Shown piece by piece: positions 51,150 to 58,427 of a stretch of 62,989 nt of DNA; positions within the stretch are counted from its first letter, which is position 1; every line of letters starts with the position of its first letter. Under the pieces are notes generated by a model that was given only the letters and a program-made list of their open reading frames with translations, was not told the DNA's origin and did not search any database. The stretch comes from Bog-793 sp050014835 (GTDB lineage: Bacteria; Actinomycetota; Acidimicrobiia; Acidimicrobiales; Bog-793): contig JBEKCO010000009.1 of the NCBI GenBank assembly GCA_050014835.1, positions 1 to 62,989 on the forward strand, given 5' to 3'. A program made the translations under genes and the position numbers.

Positions 51150-51201
51150 GGCGCGTAAACCTGGCTTCAAGCCACGCGAGAAGGAAATCGCGCGAAATGA
51201 C

Positions 51202-51230
51202 TTGTCAGCCCCGCTTTCGCGCGGTAGAAT
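51202..51230 (+). promoter_or_regulatory. rightward sigma-70-type promoter inside the element
   Basis: TTGTCA (51202-51207), 17-bp spacer, TAGAAT (51225-51230). Transcription would begin near 51237 and enter a structured region. Confidence 0.5.
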
Positions 51231-51236
51231 GACGGA

Positions 51237-51307
51237 AGTTGTAGGGGGAGGACCGGTGCGGTGCCCGTGTCGCAAGCACGGAGGGCTCTGCCCGGTCCTT
51301 TCTATTT
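51237..51307 (+). ncRNA. candidate small structured RNA in the IS1-family element
   Basis: Downstream of the rightward promoter, about 70 nt fold into a long stem: GGGAGGACCGG (51246-51256) pairs with CCGGTCCTTTC (51292-51302), enclosing an inner hairpin CCGTG-TCGCAAG-CACGG (51265-51281). The stem ends in TTTCTATTT, so it could also act as a terminator. No RNA family is recognised. Alternative reading: a 73-aa frame from ATG 51229 crosses the region (TEVVGGGPVRCPCRKHGGLC), so protein coding is not excluded. Confidence 0.35.
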
Positions 51308-51397
51308 GGGCGCTGGCTGCCTGCTTCCCTCAGAATCGGCACAAGGGCAGCCCTGCCGGGTCATGTCATCTCGACCTCCTTCCCGCCCGACCTGGGG

Positions 51398-51910
51398 CTA
51401 ACCGAGAATCTGGGCTGCCACGTCGCGGACGCGGTCGCTCGTGGTCATGACGCCGTACTTGAAGATTGCGCCCATACCGCGCTGGGAGGCGACCTGCCAA
51501 AGGGCATGCCCGACGTTTTCCACGCGTCCGGCTTGCCGAAGTCCACTGAGAGCTGCGGAAACGTATTTCGCACTGTCGCCTTCACGGCCCTTATTGGTGA
51601 GCGCTGACGCGATCTGGTCGGGACTCATCGGGGTGCCGACCTCGTTAAGAACCGCAAGAACGGCGTCCGTCCGAGCCAAGTGCGCCCAGTCGATCGGCAT
51701 CGCCGCCGTAACGGTGCGCTCGATTTCGGCGAGCGCTTCCTTGTCGCCGAACTGCCGCGCGGCTATTCGCAGGCCGTCGAACATTTCGTCGATCTCGTTC
51801 ATCTCATCCTGCTCGTGGTCGAGCAAGTCGGAGAGTTCGGAAATCCGCGAAACGCTGGCCTCGCGGCGGGCCTTGGCTTGACGAACAATTTCGATTAGTT
51901 CCACGGTCAT
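51398..51910 (-). CDS. passenger protein: coiled coil plus winged-helix-like domain
   Basis: 170 residues. Residues about 1-60 are a long charged helix (IVRQAKARREASVSRISELSDLL, DHEQDEMNEIDEMFDG) with heptad character. Residues about 85-150 resemble a winged helix: RTDAVLAVLNEVGTPMSPDQIASAL, YVSAALSGLRQAGRVENV, GHALWQVASQ. Probably a DNA-binding dimer; no enzyme motif seen. ATG 51910 lies 63 bp after the 84-aa gene, so they likely share the promoter at 52235-52240. Transposition modulator or host-interaction factor are guesses. Confidence 0.75.
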   Translation of the reverse strand: MTVELIEIVRQAKARREASVSRISELSDLLDHEQDEMNEIDEMFDGLRIAARQFGDKEALAEIERTVTAAMPIDWAHLARTDAVLAVLNEVGTPMSPDQIASALTNKGREGDSAKYVSAALSGLRQAGRVENVGHALWQVASQRGMGAIFKYGVMTTSDRVRDVAAQILG

Positions 51911-51973
51911 CTAGCGTACACGATTTCCCAGGCCCTGTCACTGGGTGCTGGGGCTGGCGTCCCCAGGACTACA

Positions 51974-52228
51974 TCAACGAGATTCGGTAGGTCTGGCTCG
52001 TCCCCATCGAGCTTCGGCCGCGCGCTTCGCTAGCTCAGATCGCTGGTCAGGGGTCAATTTAGCGGCCCGCGCCTTTCCGCCCTTCTTTCCGCCCAGCCTC
52101 CCCAGCTCCACGGCGGCAGGGTTCTTCCCCTTATAGGGATCGGGCTCCGGTTCGTCGCTCGTCGACTGGGCCACGATGGCCGCGGCGAGGGCATTCAGAT
52201 CACGGGGCTTACTCGAGCGCTTAGGCAT
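51974..52228 (-). CDS. passenger protein: small basic GGK-rich protein
   Basis: 84 residues, strongly basic. N-terminus MPKRSSKPRDLNALAAAIV; then KNPAAVELGRLGGKKGGKAR and AAKLTPDQRSELAKRAAEAR, ending RWGRARPTESR. The pattern NPAAV-LGR-GG--GGKARA--L----R-EIA--AA--RW occurs in small proteins that, from memory, often neighbour IS1-type transposases. Likely binds nucleic acid through the glycine/lysine segment, an inference. ATG 52228 is leaderless (TACGCT 6 nt upstream). Confidence 0.8.
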   Translation of the reverse strand: MPKRSSKPRDLNALAAAIVAQSTSDEPEPDPYKGKNPAAVELGRLGGKKGGKARAAKLTPDQRSELAKRAAEARWGRARPTESR

Positions 52229-52234
52229 GTTCTC

Positions 52235-52240
52235 AGCGTA
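52235..52240 (-). promoter_or_regulatory. -10 box of the passenger operon, leaderless type
   Basis: TACGCT on the minus strand, 6 nt before ATG 52228, only 31 bp inside the right inverted repeat. Confidence 0.55.
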
Positions 52241-52271
52241 CCGAATCGGATCAACGGTGCCTAGCCCTCGG

Positions 52272-52294
52272 CGGATTCAAACTGACCCACTACC
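52272..52294. repeat. right terminal inverted repeat
   Basis: Perfect inverted copy of 50001-50023; ends ACTGACCCACTACC. Confidence 0.95.
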
Positions 52295-52302
52295 GACCTG
52301 CC
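52295..52302. repeat. target site duplication, right copy
   Basis: GACCTGCC, identical to 49993-50000; lies 20 bp past the rlmN stop codon. Confidence 0.92.
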
Positions 52303-52321
52303 GGGCGGGGCGCTCGCCTTG

Positions 52322-53425
52322 CTACGCAGAGGGCGCCGGGGCCGTCTGGTCCGGGGGTCGCGTCGTCGGGGCCGGCGAGACGACGGATGGCGGTCGCGCC
52401 TCTCGCCGGAGGGCCGCGAGCTGGCCGCAGGCGGCGTCGATCGTGCGGCCCCGCGTCCGGCGCACAGTGGCGTTGACGCCGTTGGCGTCGAGCCGGTGCT
52501 GGAAGGAAAGAACCCTGGTCCGGGGCGATCCGGCGAGCCCGCGGGCCATTCCACCGGGCGTCGGGTTGAGCGGGATGAGGTTGACGTGGGCGCGCAACGC
52601 GAGCGCGATCCCCGAAAGCTCGTCCGCGTCGTCGTCGGAGTCGTTTACATCGCAGATGAGCGCCCACTCGAGAGAGATCCGGCGGTGTGTCGCCTCGACG
52701 TAGTCGCGACAGGCCCTGACGAGTTCGTCGAGGGGATACCGGCGGTTCAGCGGCACGAGCGAGTCGCGCAGCGCGTCGTTGGCGGCGTGTAGCGAGACGG
52801 CGAGATTGACCTGTCGCTTCGCCTCCGTGAGTTTCCGGATCCCGGGGACGACGCCGACGGTTGACACCGTGACGTGCCGGGCGGCGATGCCGATGTCGTC
52901 GACGATCCGTTCGATCGCCCGCCAGACGTGGTCGTAGTTGGCGAGTGGTTCGCCCATCCCCATGAAAACGACGTGATCGAGCCGTCGCCCGGCGGCCCGC
53001 GCGGCCCGGCCCGCCAGCACGACCTGCTCGACGATCTCCCCGGTCGAGAGGTGCCGGGCGAAGCCGGCGTCGCCCGTCGCACAGAACGTGCAGGCCATCG
53101 CGCAGCCGGCCTGTGACGATACGCACACCGTCGAGCGGCGCGGATGGTGCATGAGCACCGCCTCGATCGCCGTGCCGTCGCCGAGGGCGAGCAGCCATTT
53201 GCGGGTCGTGCCGCCGTCCGCCGCGAGCTCGTGCACGATCCGCAGGCCGGGCGCGAGAGCAGATTCCCCCAAGAGGCGCTCCCGGAGCGCCCTCGGGAGG
53301 ACGCGCAGCTCGCCCGGCTCGGCGAGTCCGCGGTACAGGCCGTCCCAGAGCTGGTCGGCCCGGTATCGCGGCTCGTCGGCGAGGAGCTCGGCGATCTCGG
53401 AGCGCGAGAGGTCGTAGCGGCTCAT
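52322..53425 (-). CDS. rlmN: dual-specificity 23S rRNA/tRNA methyltransferase RlmN
   Basis: 367 residues, radical SAM enzyme that methylates A2503 of 23S rRNA and A37 of tRNAs. Cluster motif CAMACTFCATGDAGF (CxxxCxxC), GEIVEQVVLAG, VVFMGMGEPLANYD, VSTVGVVPGIRKL, VSLHAANDALRDSLVP, and the second Cys region VNATVRRTRGRTIDAACGQL in outline. The C-terminal 25 residues are proline-rich. ATG 53425 overlaps the mshD stop (ATGA). The mobile element inserted just beyond its 3' end. Confidence 0.96.
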   Translation of the reverse strand: MSRYDLSRSEIAELLADEPRYRADQLWDGLYRGLAEPGELRVLPRALRERLLGESALAPGLRIVHELAADGGTTRKWLLALGDGTAIEAVLMHHPRRSTVCVSSQAGCAMACTFCATGDAGFARHLSTGEIVEQVVLAGRAARAAGRRLDHVVFMGMGEPLANYDHVWRAIERIVDDIGIAARHVTVSTVGVVPGIRKLTEAKRQVNLAVSLHAANDALRDSLVPLNRRYPLDELVRACRDYVEATHRRISLEWALICDVNDSDDDADELSGIALALRAHVNLIPLNPTPGGMARGLAGSPRTRVLSFQHRLDANGVNATVRRTRGRTIDAACGQLAALRREARPPSVVSPAPTTRPPDQTAPAPSA

Positions 53426-54330
53426 CCCGCCGGCTCCACGTCGCCCACATAGGAGCGGTCGTCGTGGTCGACGACGAAGCCGGCCGCGGCGTACAGCTCG
53501 GCGGCCGGCGCGTTGTCGGCTTCGACGTACAGCATCGCGGTCCGGAGGCCCTTCGCCGAGAGCCACTCGAGGCCGGCCCGGAGCATCCCCCGTCCGATTC
53601 CGTGGGCCTGGATCGCGGGGTCGGCGCCGAGCACGTAGATCTCGCCGACCCGCGGCTCGTCGTCGTGGATCTTGGTCCAGCAGAAGGCGGCGATCTTCCC
53701 CTCTCGCTCGTAAAGGAGGAAGCCGTCGGGATCGAACCAGGGTTGTCGTTCGCGCGCGGAGAGGGTCGCCGCCGTCCAGGAGCCCTGGTCCGGGTGCGAG
53801 GCGAAGACGCGGTTGTTGAGCTCGAGCCAGACGGACTCATCCTCGCCGACCCGGAAGGGGCGGGTCGCCAGCGGCGCCGATCCGTCGGGTTCCAGGGGCA
53901 GCGGCCGCCTCATCTGGTGCAGCTCACGGTCGCAGGTGAGGCCGACGGAGGCCGCGATCTCGTCGCTCGTCGCCGTCGCCATCCGCACCCAGCACCGGAC
54001 GTGGCCGCCGCCTCGACGCGCGACGATGTCGAGCGCCGCGCGACAAAGCGCCTGGCCGGTCGCGAGGCCGCCGGTGAGCGCGGGGTCGAGGACGTAGGCG
54101 AGCTGCCAGGAACCTGGTTCCCCGTCCAGCTGTGCGTAACCGACGACGCGACCTGAGCCCGGATCGCGCGCGACGAACCCCGCGGAGCCCGCCGGGCGGC
54201 CCGCGACGAGTGCGTCCCAGCTGTCGTCGTCGATCGGCCGACTCCCGGACGCGTCCCGGACCGACTGCAGGAATGTGGTGATCCCCGGCCCGTCCTCGTC
54301 GTCGCGTCGCGCAACCTCGACTTGGCCCAT
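53422..54330 (-). CDS. mshD: mycothiol synthase-like GNAT acetyltransferase
   Basis: 302 residues with two tandem GNAT domains. The C-terminal one is active-looking: GEIYVLGADPAIQAHGIGRGML (acetyl-CoA loop QAHGIGRG), LYVEADNAPAAELYAAAGF; the N-terminal domain is diverged (LAYVLDPALTGGLATGQAL). FDPDGFLLYEREGKIAAFCWTKIH matches MshD. Acetylates Cys-GlcN-Ins in the last step of mycothiol synthesis, the thiol of actinobacteria. Length equals M. tuberculosis MshD (about 315). TACCCT is 6 nt before ATG 54330. Confidence 0.88.
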   Translation of the reverse strand: MGQVEVARRDDEDGPGITTFLQSVRDASGSRPIDDDSWDALVAGRPAGSAGFVARDPGSGRVVGYAQLDGEPGSWQLAYVLDPALTGGLATGQALCRAALDIVARRGGGHVRCWVRMATATSDEIAASVGLTCDRELHQMRRPLPLEPDGSAPLATRPFRVGEDESVWLELNNRVFASHPDQGSWTAATLSARERQPWFDPDGFLLYEREGKIAAFCWTKIHDDEPRVGEIYVLGADPAIQAHGIGRGMLRAGLEWLSAKGLRTAMLYVEADNAPAAELYAAAGFVVDHDDRSYVGDVEPAG

Positions 54331-54336
54331 GACCCG

Positions 54337-54342
54337 AGGGTA
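54337..54342 (-). promoter_or_regulatory. -10 box of mshD, leaderless type
   Basis: TACCCT on the minus strand with 6 nt to ATG 54330; divergent from the nth promoter about 45 bp away. Confidence 0.55.
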
Positions 54343-54383
54343 CCGGCCGGTGCGAGGAGAAGGAGGGGGAGAGGCGGTCTCGC

Positions 54384-54389
54384 TACCAT
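54384..54389 (+). promoter_or_regulatory. -10 box of nth, leaderless type
   Basis: TACCAT with 8 nt to GTG 54398. Confidence 0.5.
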
Positions 54390-54397
54390 CGGCCGCA

Positions 54398-55108
54398 GTG
54401 GCGAAGCCGAGGAGCACCGCGGGCCGGGCGCGGGTCGTCCTCGAACGTCTCGCCGCGCAATACCCGGGGGATGCCGCGACGCTCTGCGCTCTCCGGCACG
54501 ACGGGGCGTTCCAGCTTCTCGTGGCGACGATCCTCTCGGCCCAGACGACCGACGAGCGGGTGAACCTTGTCACCCCGGTGCTGTTCGCGCGCTATCCGAG
54601 CCCGGAGGATCTCGCCGGAGCGGATCCGGACGAGCTCGAGGACATCATCCATTCGACGGGTTTTTTCCGCGCCAAGGCGCGAGCGCTCACGGGCATGGCG
54701 CAGGCGCTCGCCCGCGAGTTCTCCGGCGCGGTGCCGCGCACCCTCGACGAGCTGGTGACCCTGCCGGGGGTGGGGCGAAAGACGGCGAACGTCGTGCTCT
54801 CCGTCGCGTTCGGGCTGCCGGGTCTGCCCGTCGATACCCACGTCGGCCGACTCGCCCGGCGCCTCGGGCTGAGCAGCGCCGAGGACCCGGTCGTCGTCGA
54901 ACACGACTTGTGCGCGATCGTCCCGCCCGCCGAGTGGGGTGCTTTCAGCGTCCGGCTGATCCTCCACGGTCGCAATGTCTGCGACGCCCGACGGCCGCGC
55001 TGCGATGCATGCGCGCTCGTCGACGTCTGTCCGCGGGTCGGTGTCGGGTGCCCGACCTCCGCGTCGCGCCCGATCAGATCATCGGCGCGCCGCCGGGGCG
55101 GAAGCTAG
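54398..55108 (+). CDS. nth: endonuclease III
   Basis: 236 residues, bifunctional DNA glycosylase/AP lyase for oxidised pyrimidines. HhH motif ELVTLPGVGRKTANVVLSVAFG with the catalytic Lys in GVGRKTA and Asp in LPVDTHVGR. The Fe-S cluster cysteines are present: CDARRPRCDACALVDVC (spacing C-x6-C-x2-C-x5-C). GTG 54398 starts the expected N-terminus. The C-terminus overlaps the opposing small gene by 4 bp. Confidence 0.95.
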   Translation: MAKPRSTAGRARVVLERLAAQYPGDAATLCALRHDGAFQLLVATILSAQTTDERVNLVTPVLFARYPSPEDLAGADPDELEDIIHSTGFFRAKARALTGMAQALAREFSGAVPRTLDELVTLPGVGRKTANVVLSVAFGLPGLPVDTHVGRLARRLGLSSAEDPVVVEHDLCAIVPPAEWGAFSVRLILHGRNVCDARRPRCDACALVDVCPRVGVGCPTSASRPIRSSARRRGGS

Positions 55109-55299
55109 CGGCGCTCCGCGTTGATGAGGCGCTTCAGCCGTCTCGTCGCGCCGGCAAGGGCGCGCTCGACGGCGTAGAGATCGGCGGCGGGCTCGTCTCT
55201 CTTCGCGGCCTTTGCCGCGTCGCCCATCTTCCCGACGCGGCGCGCCAGCGCGTCCATCGACTCGGCCATCGAGGCGAGTTCCGAGTAGTCGATCGGCAC
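55105..55299 (-). CDS. small conserved protein, hypothetical
   Basis: 64 residues, helical: MPIDYSELASMAESMDALAR, RVGKMGDAAKAAKRDE, LYAVERALAGATRRLKRLIN. GTG 55299 with GGGGAG 3-4 nt upstream. Two amphipathic helices separated by an acidic turn; no domain known. Small proteins like this accompany nth/his loci in actinobacteria in my recollection, unverified. Confidence 0.65.
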   Translation of the reverse strand: MPIDYSELASMAESMDALARRVGKMGDAAKAAKRDEPAADLYAVERALAGATRRLKRLINAERR

Positions 55300-55345
55300 C
55301 TCCCCATCCTTACCGACCGCACCGGGGCGTGGATCGGTCGTTCGC

Positions 55346-55351
55346 TACGCT
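55346..55351 (+). promoter_or_regulatory. -10 box of the his operon, leaderless type
   Basis: TACGCT with exactly 7 nt to GTG 55359 of hisD. There is no room for a leader peptide or attenuator, so control of the operon must be by another route. Confidence 0.6.
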
Positions 55352-55358
55352 CGGCGAC

Positions 55359-56660
55359 GTGCTCACCACGCTCGACCTCCGCGGGACGTCACCTGACGTG
55401 CCTTCCGACCTGCCGCGCCCGGATCAGGCGGGTGACGAGCCCGTCGCCGGCGTGCGGGCGATCCTCGCCGAGGTCGCCCGGCGCGGTGACGAGGCGTTGC
55501 GCGAGCTGACCCGCCGCTTCGACGGCGTCGAGATCGGCGAGCTGCGCGTGCCCGTCTCCGAGGTTCGTGCCGCCCCCGACCGGGTCGGCGCCGAGCTCGC
55601 CTCGGCGCTACGGGCTGCGGCGGGGGCGATCGAGGCCTTCCACCGGAACGGTCTCGCCGCTCCCCAGACTTTCGCGAAGGACGGCGTCGAGATCACCGAT
55701 CTCTTGCTCCCCGTCGACCGGGTCGGCGTCTACGCGCCGGGCGGGCGGGCGACCTACCCCTCGAGCGTGCTGATGACGGCGATCCCGGCCCGTGTCGCCG
55801 GCGTCGGAACGATCGCCTGCTGCGCGCCGCCGGGACCCGACGGCGCGGTCGCGACGACGATCCTCGCCGCCGCGGCGATCGCCGGCGTGGACGAGGTCTA
55901 CCGGGTCGGCGGGGCCCAGGCGATCGGAGCCCTCGCCTACGGGACCGAGTCGATCCGCAAGGTCGACGTCGTCGTCGGGCCGGGTTCGAAATGGGTCTCG
56001 ATCGCCGAGCGCGAGGTGCGCGGCACGGTCGGCGTGCCGGCGGCCTTCGCCGGCCCGTCCGAGGTCGTCGTCGTCGCCGATGGGACGGCGCCGGTCGAGT
56101 GGGCGGCGATCGACGTCATCGTCCAGGCCGAGCACGGCCCGGACGGGTTCGCCTGGCTGGTCACCTGGTCCGAGGAGGTTGCCGCCGCGGTCTCGGAGTC
56201 CGTGGCACGCCTCGTCGCGGCGTCCCCGCGGGGCGACGAGACGCGGGCGGCGCTCGAGTCCGGCGGCTACGCGGTCATCGTCGACGACCCCGAGCACGCC
56301 ATGGCCGTCGTGAACGCGATCGCGCCCGAACACCTCGAGCTCATGGTCGAGGACCCCGGTCGTCTCGTCGCCCTCGTGCGCAACGCCGGGGCCGTCTTCG
56401 TCGGACCCTTCGCGCCGGCGTCGTTCGGGGACTACCTCGCCGGCCCGAGCCACGTGCTCCCGACGTTCGGCACGGCGCGCTTCGCGTCGGTGCTCGGCGT
56501 CGAGGACTTCCTGCGACGCTCGCACGTCATCTCGTTCACCGAGAAAGCCGCGCGCCGCGTCGCTCCCGACGTCGCGGCGATCGCGGACGCAGAACGGCTC
56601 CCGGCCCACGCCGAGTCGGCGCGCCTGCGGGCCGGCAAGCCAACCTGGAGCGCCAGGTGA
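55359..56660 (+). CDS. hisD: histidinol dehydrogenase
   Basis: 433 residues. Oxidises L-histidinol to L-histidine in two NAD steps with zinc. Motifs: VYAPGGRATYPSSVLM, RVGGAQAIGALAYGTESI, VVGPGSKWVSIAER, AGPSEVVVVADGTAPV, QAEHGPDGFAW (His/Gln zinc ligands), and IAPEHLELMVEDP (catalytic Glu-His pair), then LAGPSHVLPTFGTARF. hisC starts on its stop codon (GTGA). Confidence 0.97.
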   Translation: MLTTLDLRGTSPDVPSDLPRPDQAGDEPVAGVRAILAEVARRGDEALRELTRRFDGVEIGELRVPVSEVRAAPDRVGAELASALRAAAGAIEAFHRNGLAAPQTFAKDGVEITDLLLPVDRVGVYAPGGRATYPSSVLMTAIPARVAGVGTIACCAPPGPDGAVATTILAAAAIAGVDEVYRVGGAQAIGALAYGTESIRKVDVVVGPGSKWVSIAEREVRGTVGVPAAFAGPSEVVVVADGTAPVEWAAIDVIVQAEHGPDGFAWLVTWSEEVAAAVSESVARLVAASPRGDETRAALESGGYAVIVDDPEHAMAVVNAIAPEHLELMVEDPGRLVALVRNAGAVFVGPFAPASFGDYLAGPSHVLPTFGTARFASVLGVEDFLRRSHVISFTEKAARRVAPDVAAIADAERLPAHAESARLRAGKPTWSAR

Positions 56661-57754
56661 GCCCCGGCGGTTCCCGCAACGCGCCCCGGCCGCGTCTCGC
56701 AGGAGCCCCCTGGTCCGGCTACCACTCGCCGCAGGTCGAGGTGGCGGTCCGGCTGAACACGAACGAGGCGCCGGAGCCGCCGCCGCCCGAGTTCGTCGCC
56801 GCGCTCGCCGCCGCCGTCGGGGAGGTGGCGCTCAACCGCTACCCGGACCGGCGGGCGACCCGGCTACGGGAGGCGATCGCCGGGCTCCACGGGCTCGGTG
56901 CGGACCAGGTCTTCTGCGCCAACGGCTCGAACGAGGTCATCCAGTCGCTCCTCCTCGCCTACGGCGGGCCCGGGCGGAGCTGCGCGTTGTTCGAGCCGAC
57001 CTACGCGCTGCACAGCCATATCGCGCGGCTCACCTCGACCCGGATCGTCGAGGGCGAACGGGGGCCCGGCTACCTCATCGAACCCGCCGAGCTCGACCGG
57101 GTGCTCGCCGCCGCGGCCGCGTCCGACGACGGCGAGCCGGCGGTCGTCTTCCTGTGCTCCCCGAACAACCCGACGGGGCTCGTCGAGCCGGACGAGACCG
57201 TCGAGGCGGTGCTCGCCCGCGCCCCGGGGATCGTCGTCGTCGACGAGGCGTACATCCAGTTCGCGCGCCACTCGGCGGTCGCGCTCCTCACCGGCCACGA
57301 CAACCTTGTCGTGCTGCGGACCTACTCGAAGACCTGGGCGCTCGCCGGGCTCCGCCTCGGCTACGCGCTCGGCGCGCCCGCGGTCGTCGAGGCGTTGTTT
57401 TCCGCGGCGCTCCCGTACCACGTCGACGCCCTGAAGCAGATGGCGGGGACGATCGCCCTGCAGTTCACCGCGGCGATGGACGACCGGGTCGCGCGTCTCG
57501 TCGCCGAGCGGGCCCGCGTGCTCACCGGCCTCGCGGCGCTCGGGCTCGCGGCGGTCCCATCGGAGTCGAACTTCATCTTGTTCTCGACCGGCGACCACGA
57601 CGCCCACGAGGTCTGGGAGGGGCTCGTCGCGCGCTCGGTCCTCGTGCGCGACCTGTCGGGCTGGCCGCGGCTCGCCGGGAAGTTGCGCGTGACGATCGGC
57701 ACCGGCGCGGAGAACGACGCCTTCCTCGACGCGCTCGCCGACGTGATCGGCTGA
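56657..57754 (+). CDS. hisC: histidinol-phosphate aminotransferase
   Basis: 365 residues, PLP fold type I. Seen: LNTNEAPEPPPPEFVAAL, CANGSNEVIQSLLLAYGG, CSPNNPTGLVEP, VVVDEAYIQFAR, PLP-lysine motif RTYSKTWALAGLRLGYALG, and the C-terminal Arg region LRVTIGTGAENDAF. GTG 56657 overlaps hisD. Converts imidazole-acetol phosphate to histidinol phosphate. Confidence 0.97.
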   Translation: MSPGGSRNAPRPRLAGAPWSGYHSPQVEVAVRLNTNEAPEPPPPEFVAALAAAVGEVALNRYPDRRATRLREAIAGLHGLGADQVFCANGSNEVIQSLLLAYGGPGRSCALFEPTYALHSHIARLTSTRIVEGERGPGYLIEPAELDRVLAAAAASDDGEPAVVFLCSPNNPTGLVEPDETVEAVLARAPGIVVVDEAYIQFARHSAVALLTGHDNLVVLRTYSKTWALAGLRLGYALGAPAVVEALFSAALPYHVDALKQMAGTIALQFTAAMDDRVARLVAERARVLTGLAALGLAAVPSESNFILFSTGDHDAHEVWEGLVARSVLVRDLSGWPRLAGKLRVTIGTGAENDAFLDALADVIG

Positions 57755-57800
57755 GGGCGCCTTCCGGGAGCCGCGTCCGGCGACGCGCGAGGCTGTGCCG

Positions 57801-58424
57801 ATGGCGAAGAAGAGCACCGAGACGACCGCCCCGCGCCGGCGCGCCGAGCGGCATCGCAAGACGAAAGAGAGCGACATCGCAGTCGAGCTCGAGCTCGACG
57901 GGACGGGTCGGGTCGAGATCGCGACGGGACTGCCGTTTTTCGACCACATGCTCAGCCAGCTCGGCACGCACGCCGGGTTCGACCTTGTCGTCCGGGCGAC
58001 GGGCGACCTCCACGTCGACGCCCACCACACCGTCGAGGACACCGGGATCGCGCTCGGCGAGGCGCTGGCGGCGGCGTTCGGGGACAAGGCGGGCATCCGC
58101 CGGTTCGCCTCGGTCGCCGTACCGCTCGACGAGGCGCTCGTCGACATCGCGCTCGACGTCTCGGGCCGGGCGTACCTCGACTACCGGATCGAGTTCGCGC
58201 CGGACACCCCGGGGCTCGGCACGCCGCCTTTCGACCCGCAGCTCGCCGAGGAGTTCTGGCGGGCGTTCGTCACCGCGGCGGCGCTCACGCTGCATGTCGA
58301 CTCGCCCCACGGCAAGAACACGCACCACGTCCTCGAGGCCTCGTTCAAGGCCGTCGCCCGGGCGCTCCGGGACGCGAAGCGCGTCGAGGGCGGCGCCGTG
58401 CCCTCGACGAAAGGGGTCCTCTAG
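57801..58424 (+). CDS. hisB: imidazoleglycerol-phosphate dehydratase
   Basis: 207 residues, stand-alone dehydratase (no phosphatase fusion). Manganese-binding histidine motifs: LPFFDHMLSQLGTHAGFDL, DAHHTVEDTGIALG, DSPHGKNTHHVLEASFKAVA. ATG 57801; a GTG 57795 in frame is possible. The gap of 46 bp after hisC has no promoter. Confidence 0.97.
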   Translation: MAKKSTETTAPRRRAERHRKTKESDIAVELELDGTGRVEIATGLPFFDHMLSQLGTHAGFDLVVRATGDLHVDAHHTVEDTGIALGEALAAAFGDKAGIRRFASVAVPLDEALVDIALDVSGRAYLDYRIEFAPDTPGLGTPPFDPQLAEEFWRAFVTAAALTLHVDSPHGKNTHHVLEASFKAVARALRDAKRVEGGAVPSTKGVL

Positions 58425-58427
58425 GCC

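Larger units (their letters stand above)
50001..52294. mobile_element. complete IS1-family insertion element with passenger genes (2,294 bp)
   Basis: Bounded by 23-bp perfect inverted repeats (50001-50023 and 52272-52294) and an 8-bp direct repeat GACCTGCC. Contents: a 55-aa leaderless gene (+), the transposase (-), a duplicated promoter region, a candidate small RNA (+), and a passenger operon of two genes (-). The base composition is visibly less GC-rich than the host, and the codon use is mixed. Typical IS1 elements are under 1 kb, so about 1.4 kb here is cargo. Clean ends and an exact duplication indicate recent, intact insertion between rlmN and the FKBP gene. Confidence 0.92.

Noticed and set aside
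51229..51450. 73-aa cysteine-containing ORF in the mobile element as a firm gene
   Set aside because: Its ATG overlaps the -10 box of the rightward promoter, so that transcript would not contain it; kept only as an alternative to the small RNA.
50001..52294. Transposon-encoded CRISPR-like or toxin-antitoxin module
   Set aside because: No repeats beyond the 31-bp duplication, no nuclease or toxin motif in the cargo proteins.
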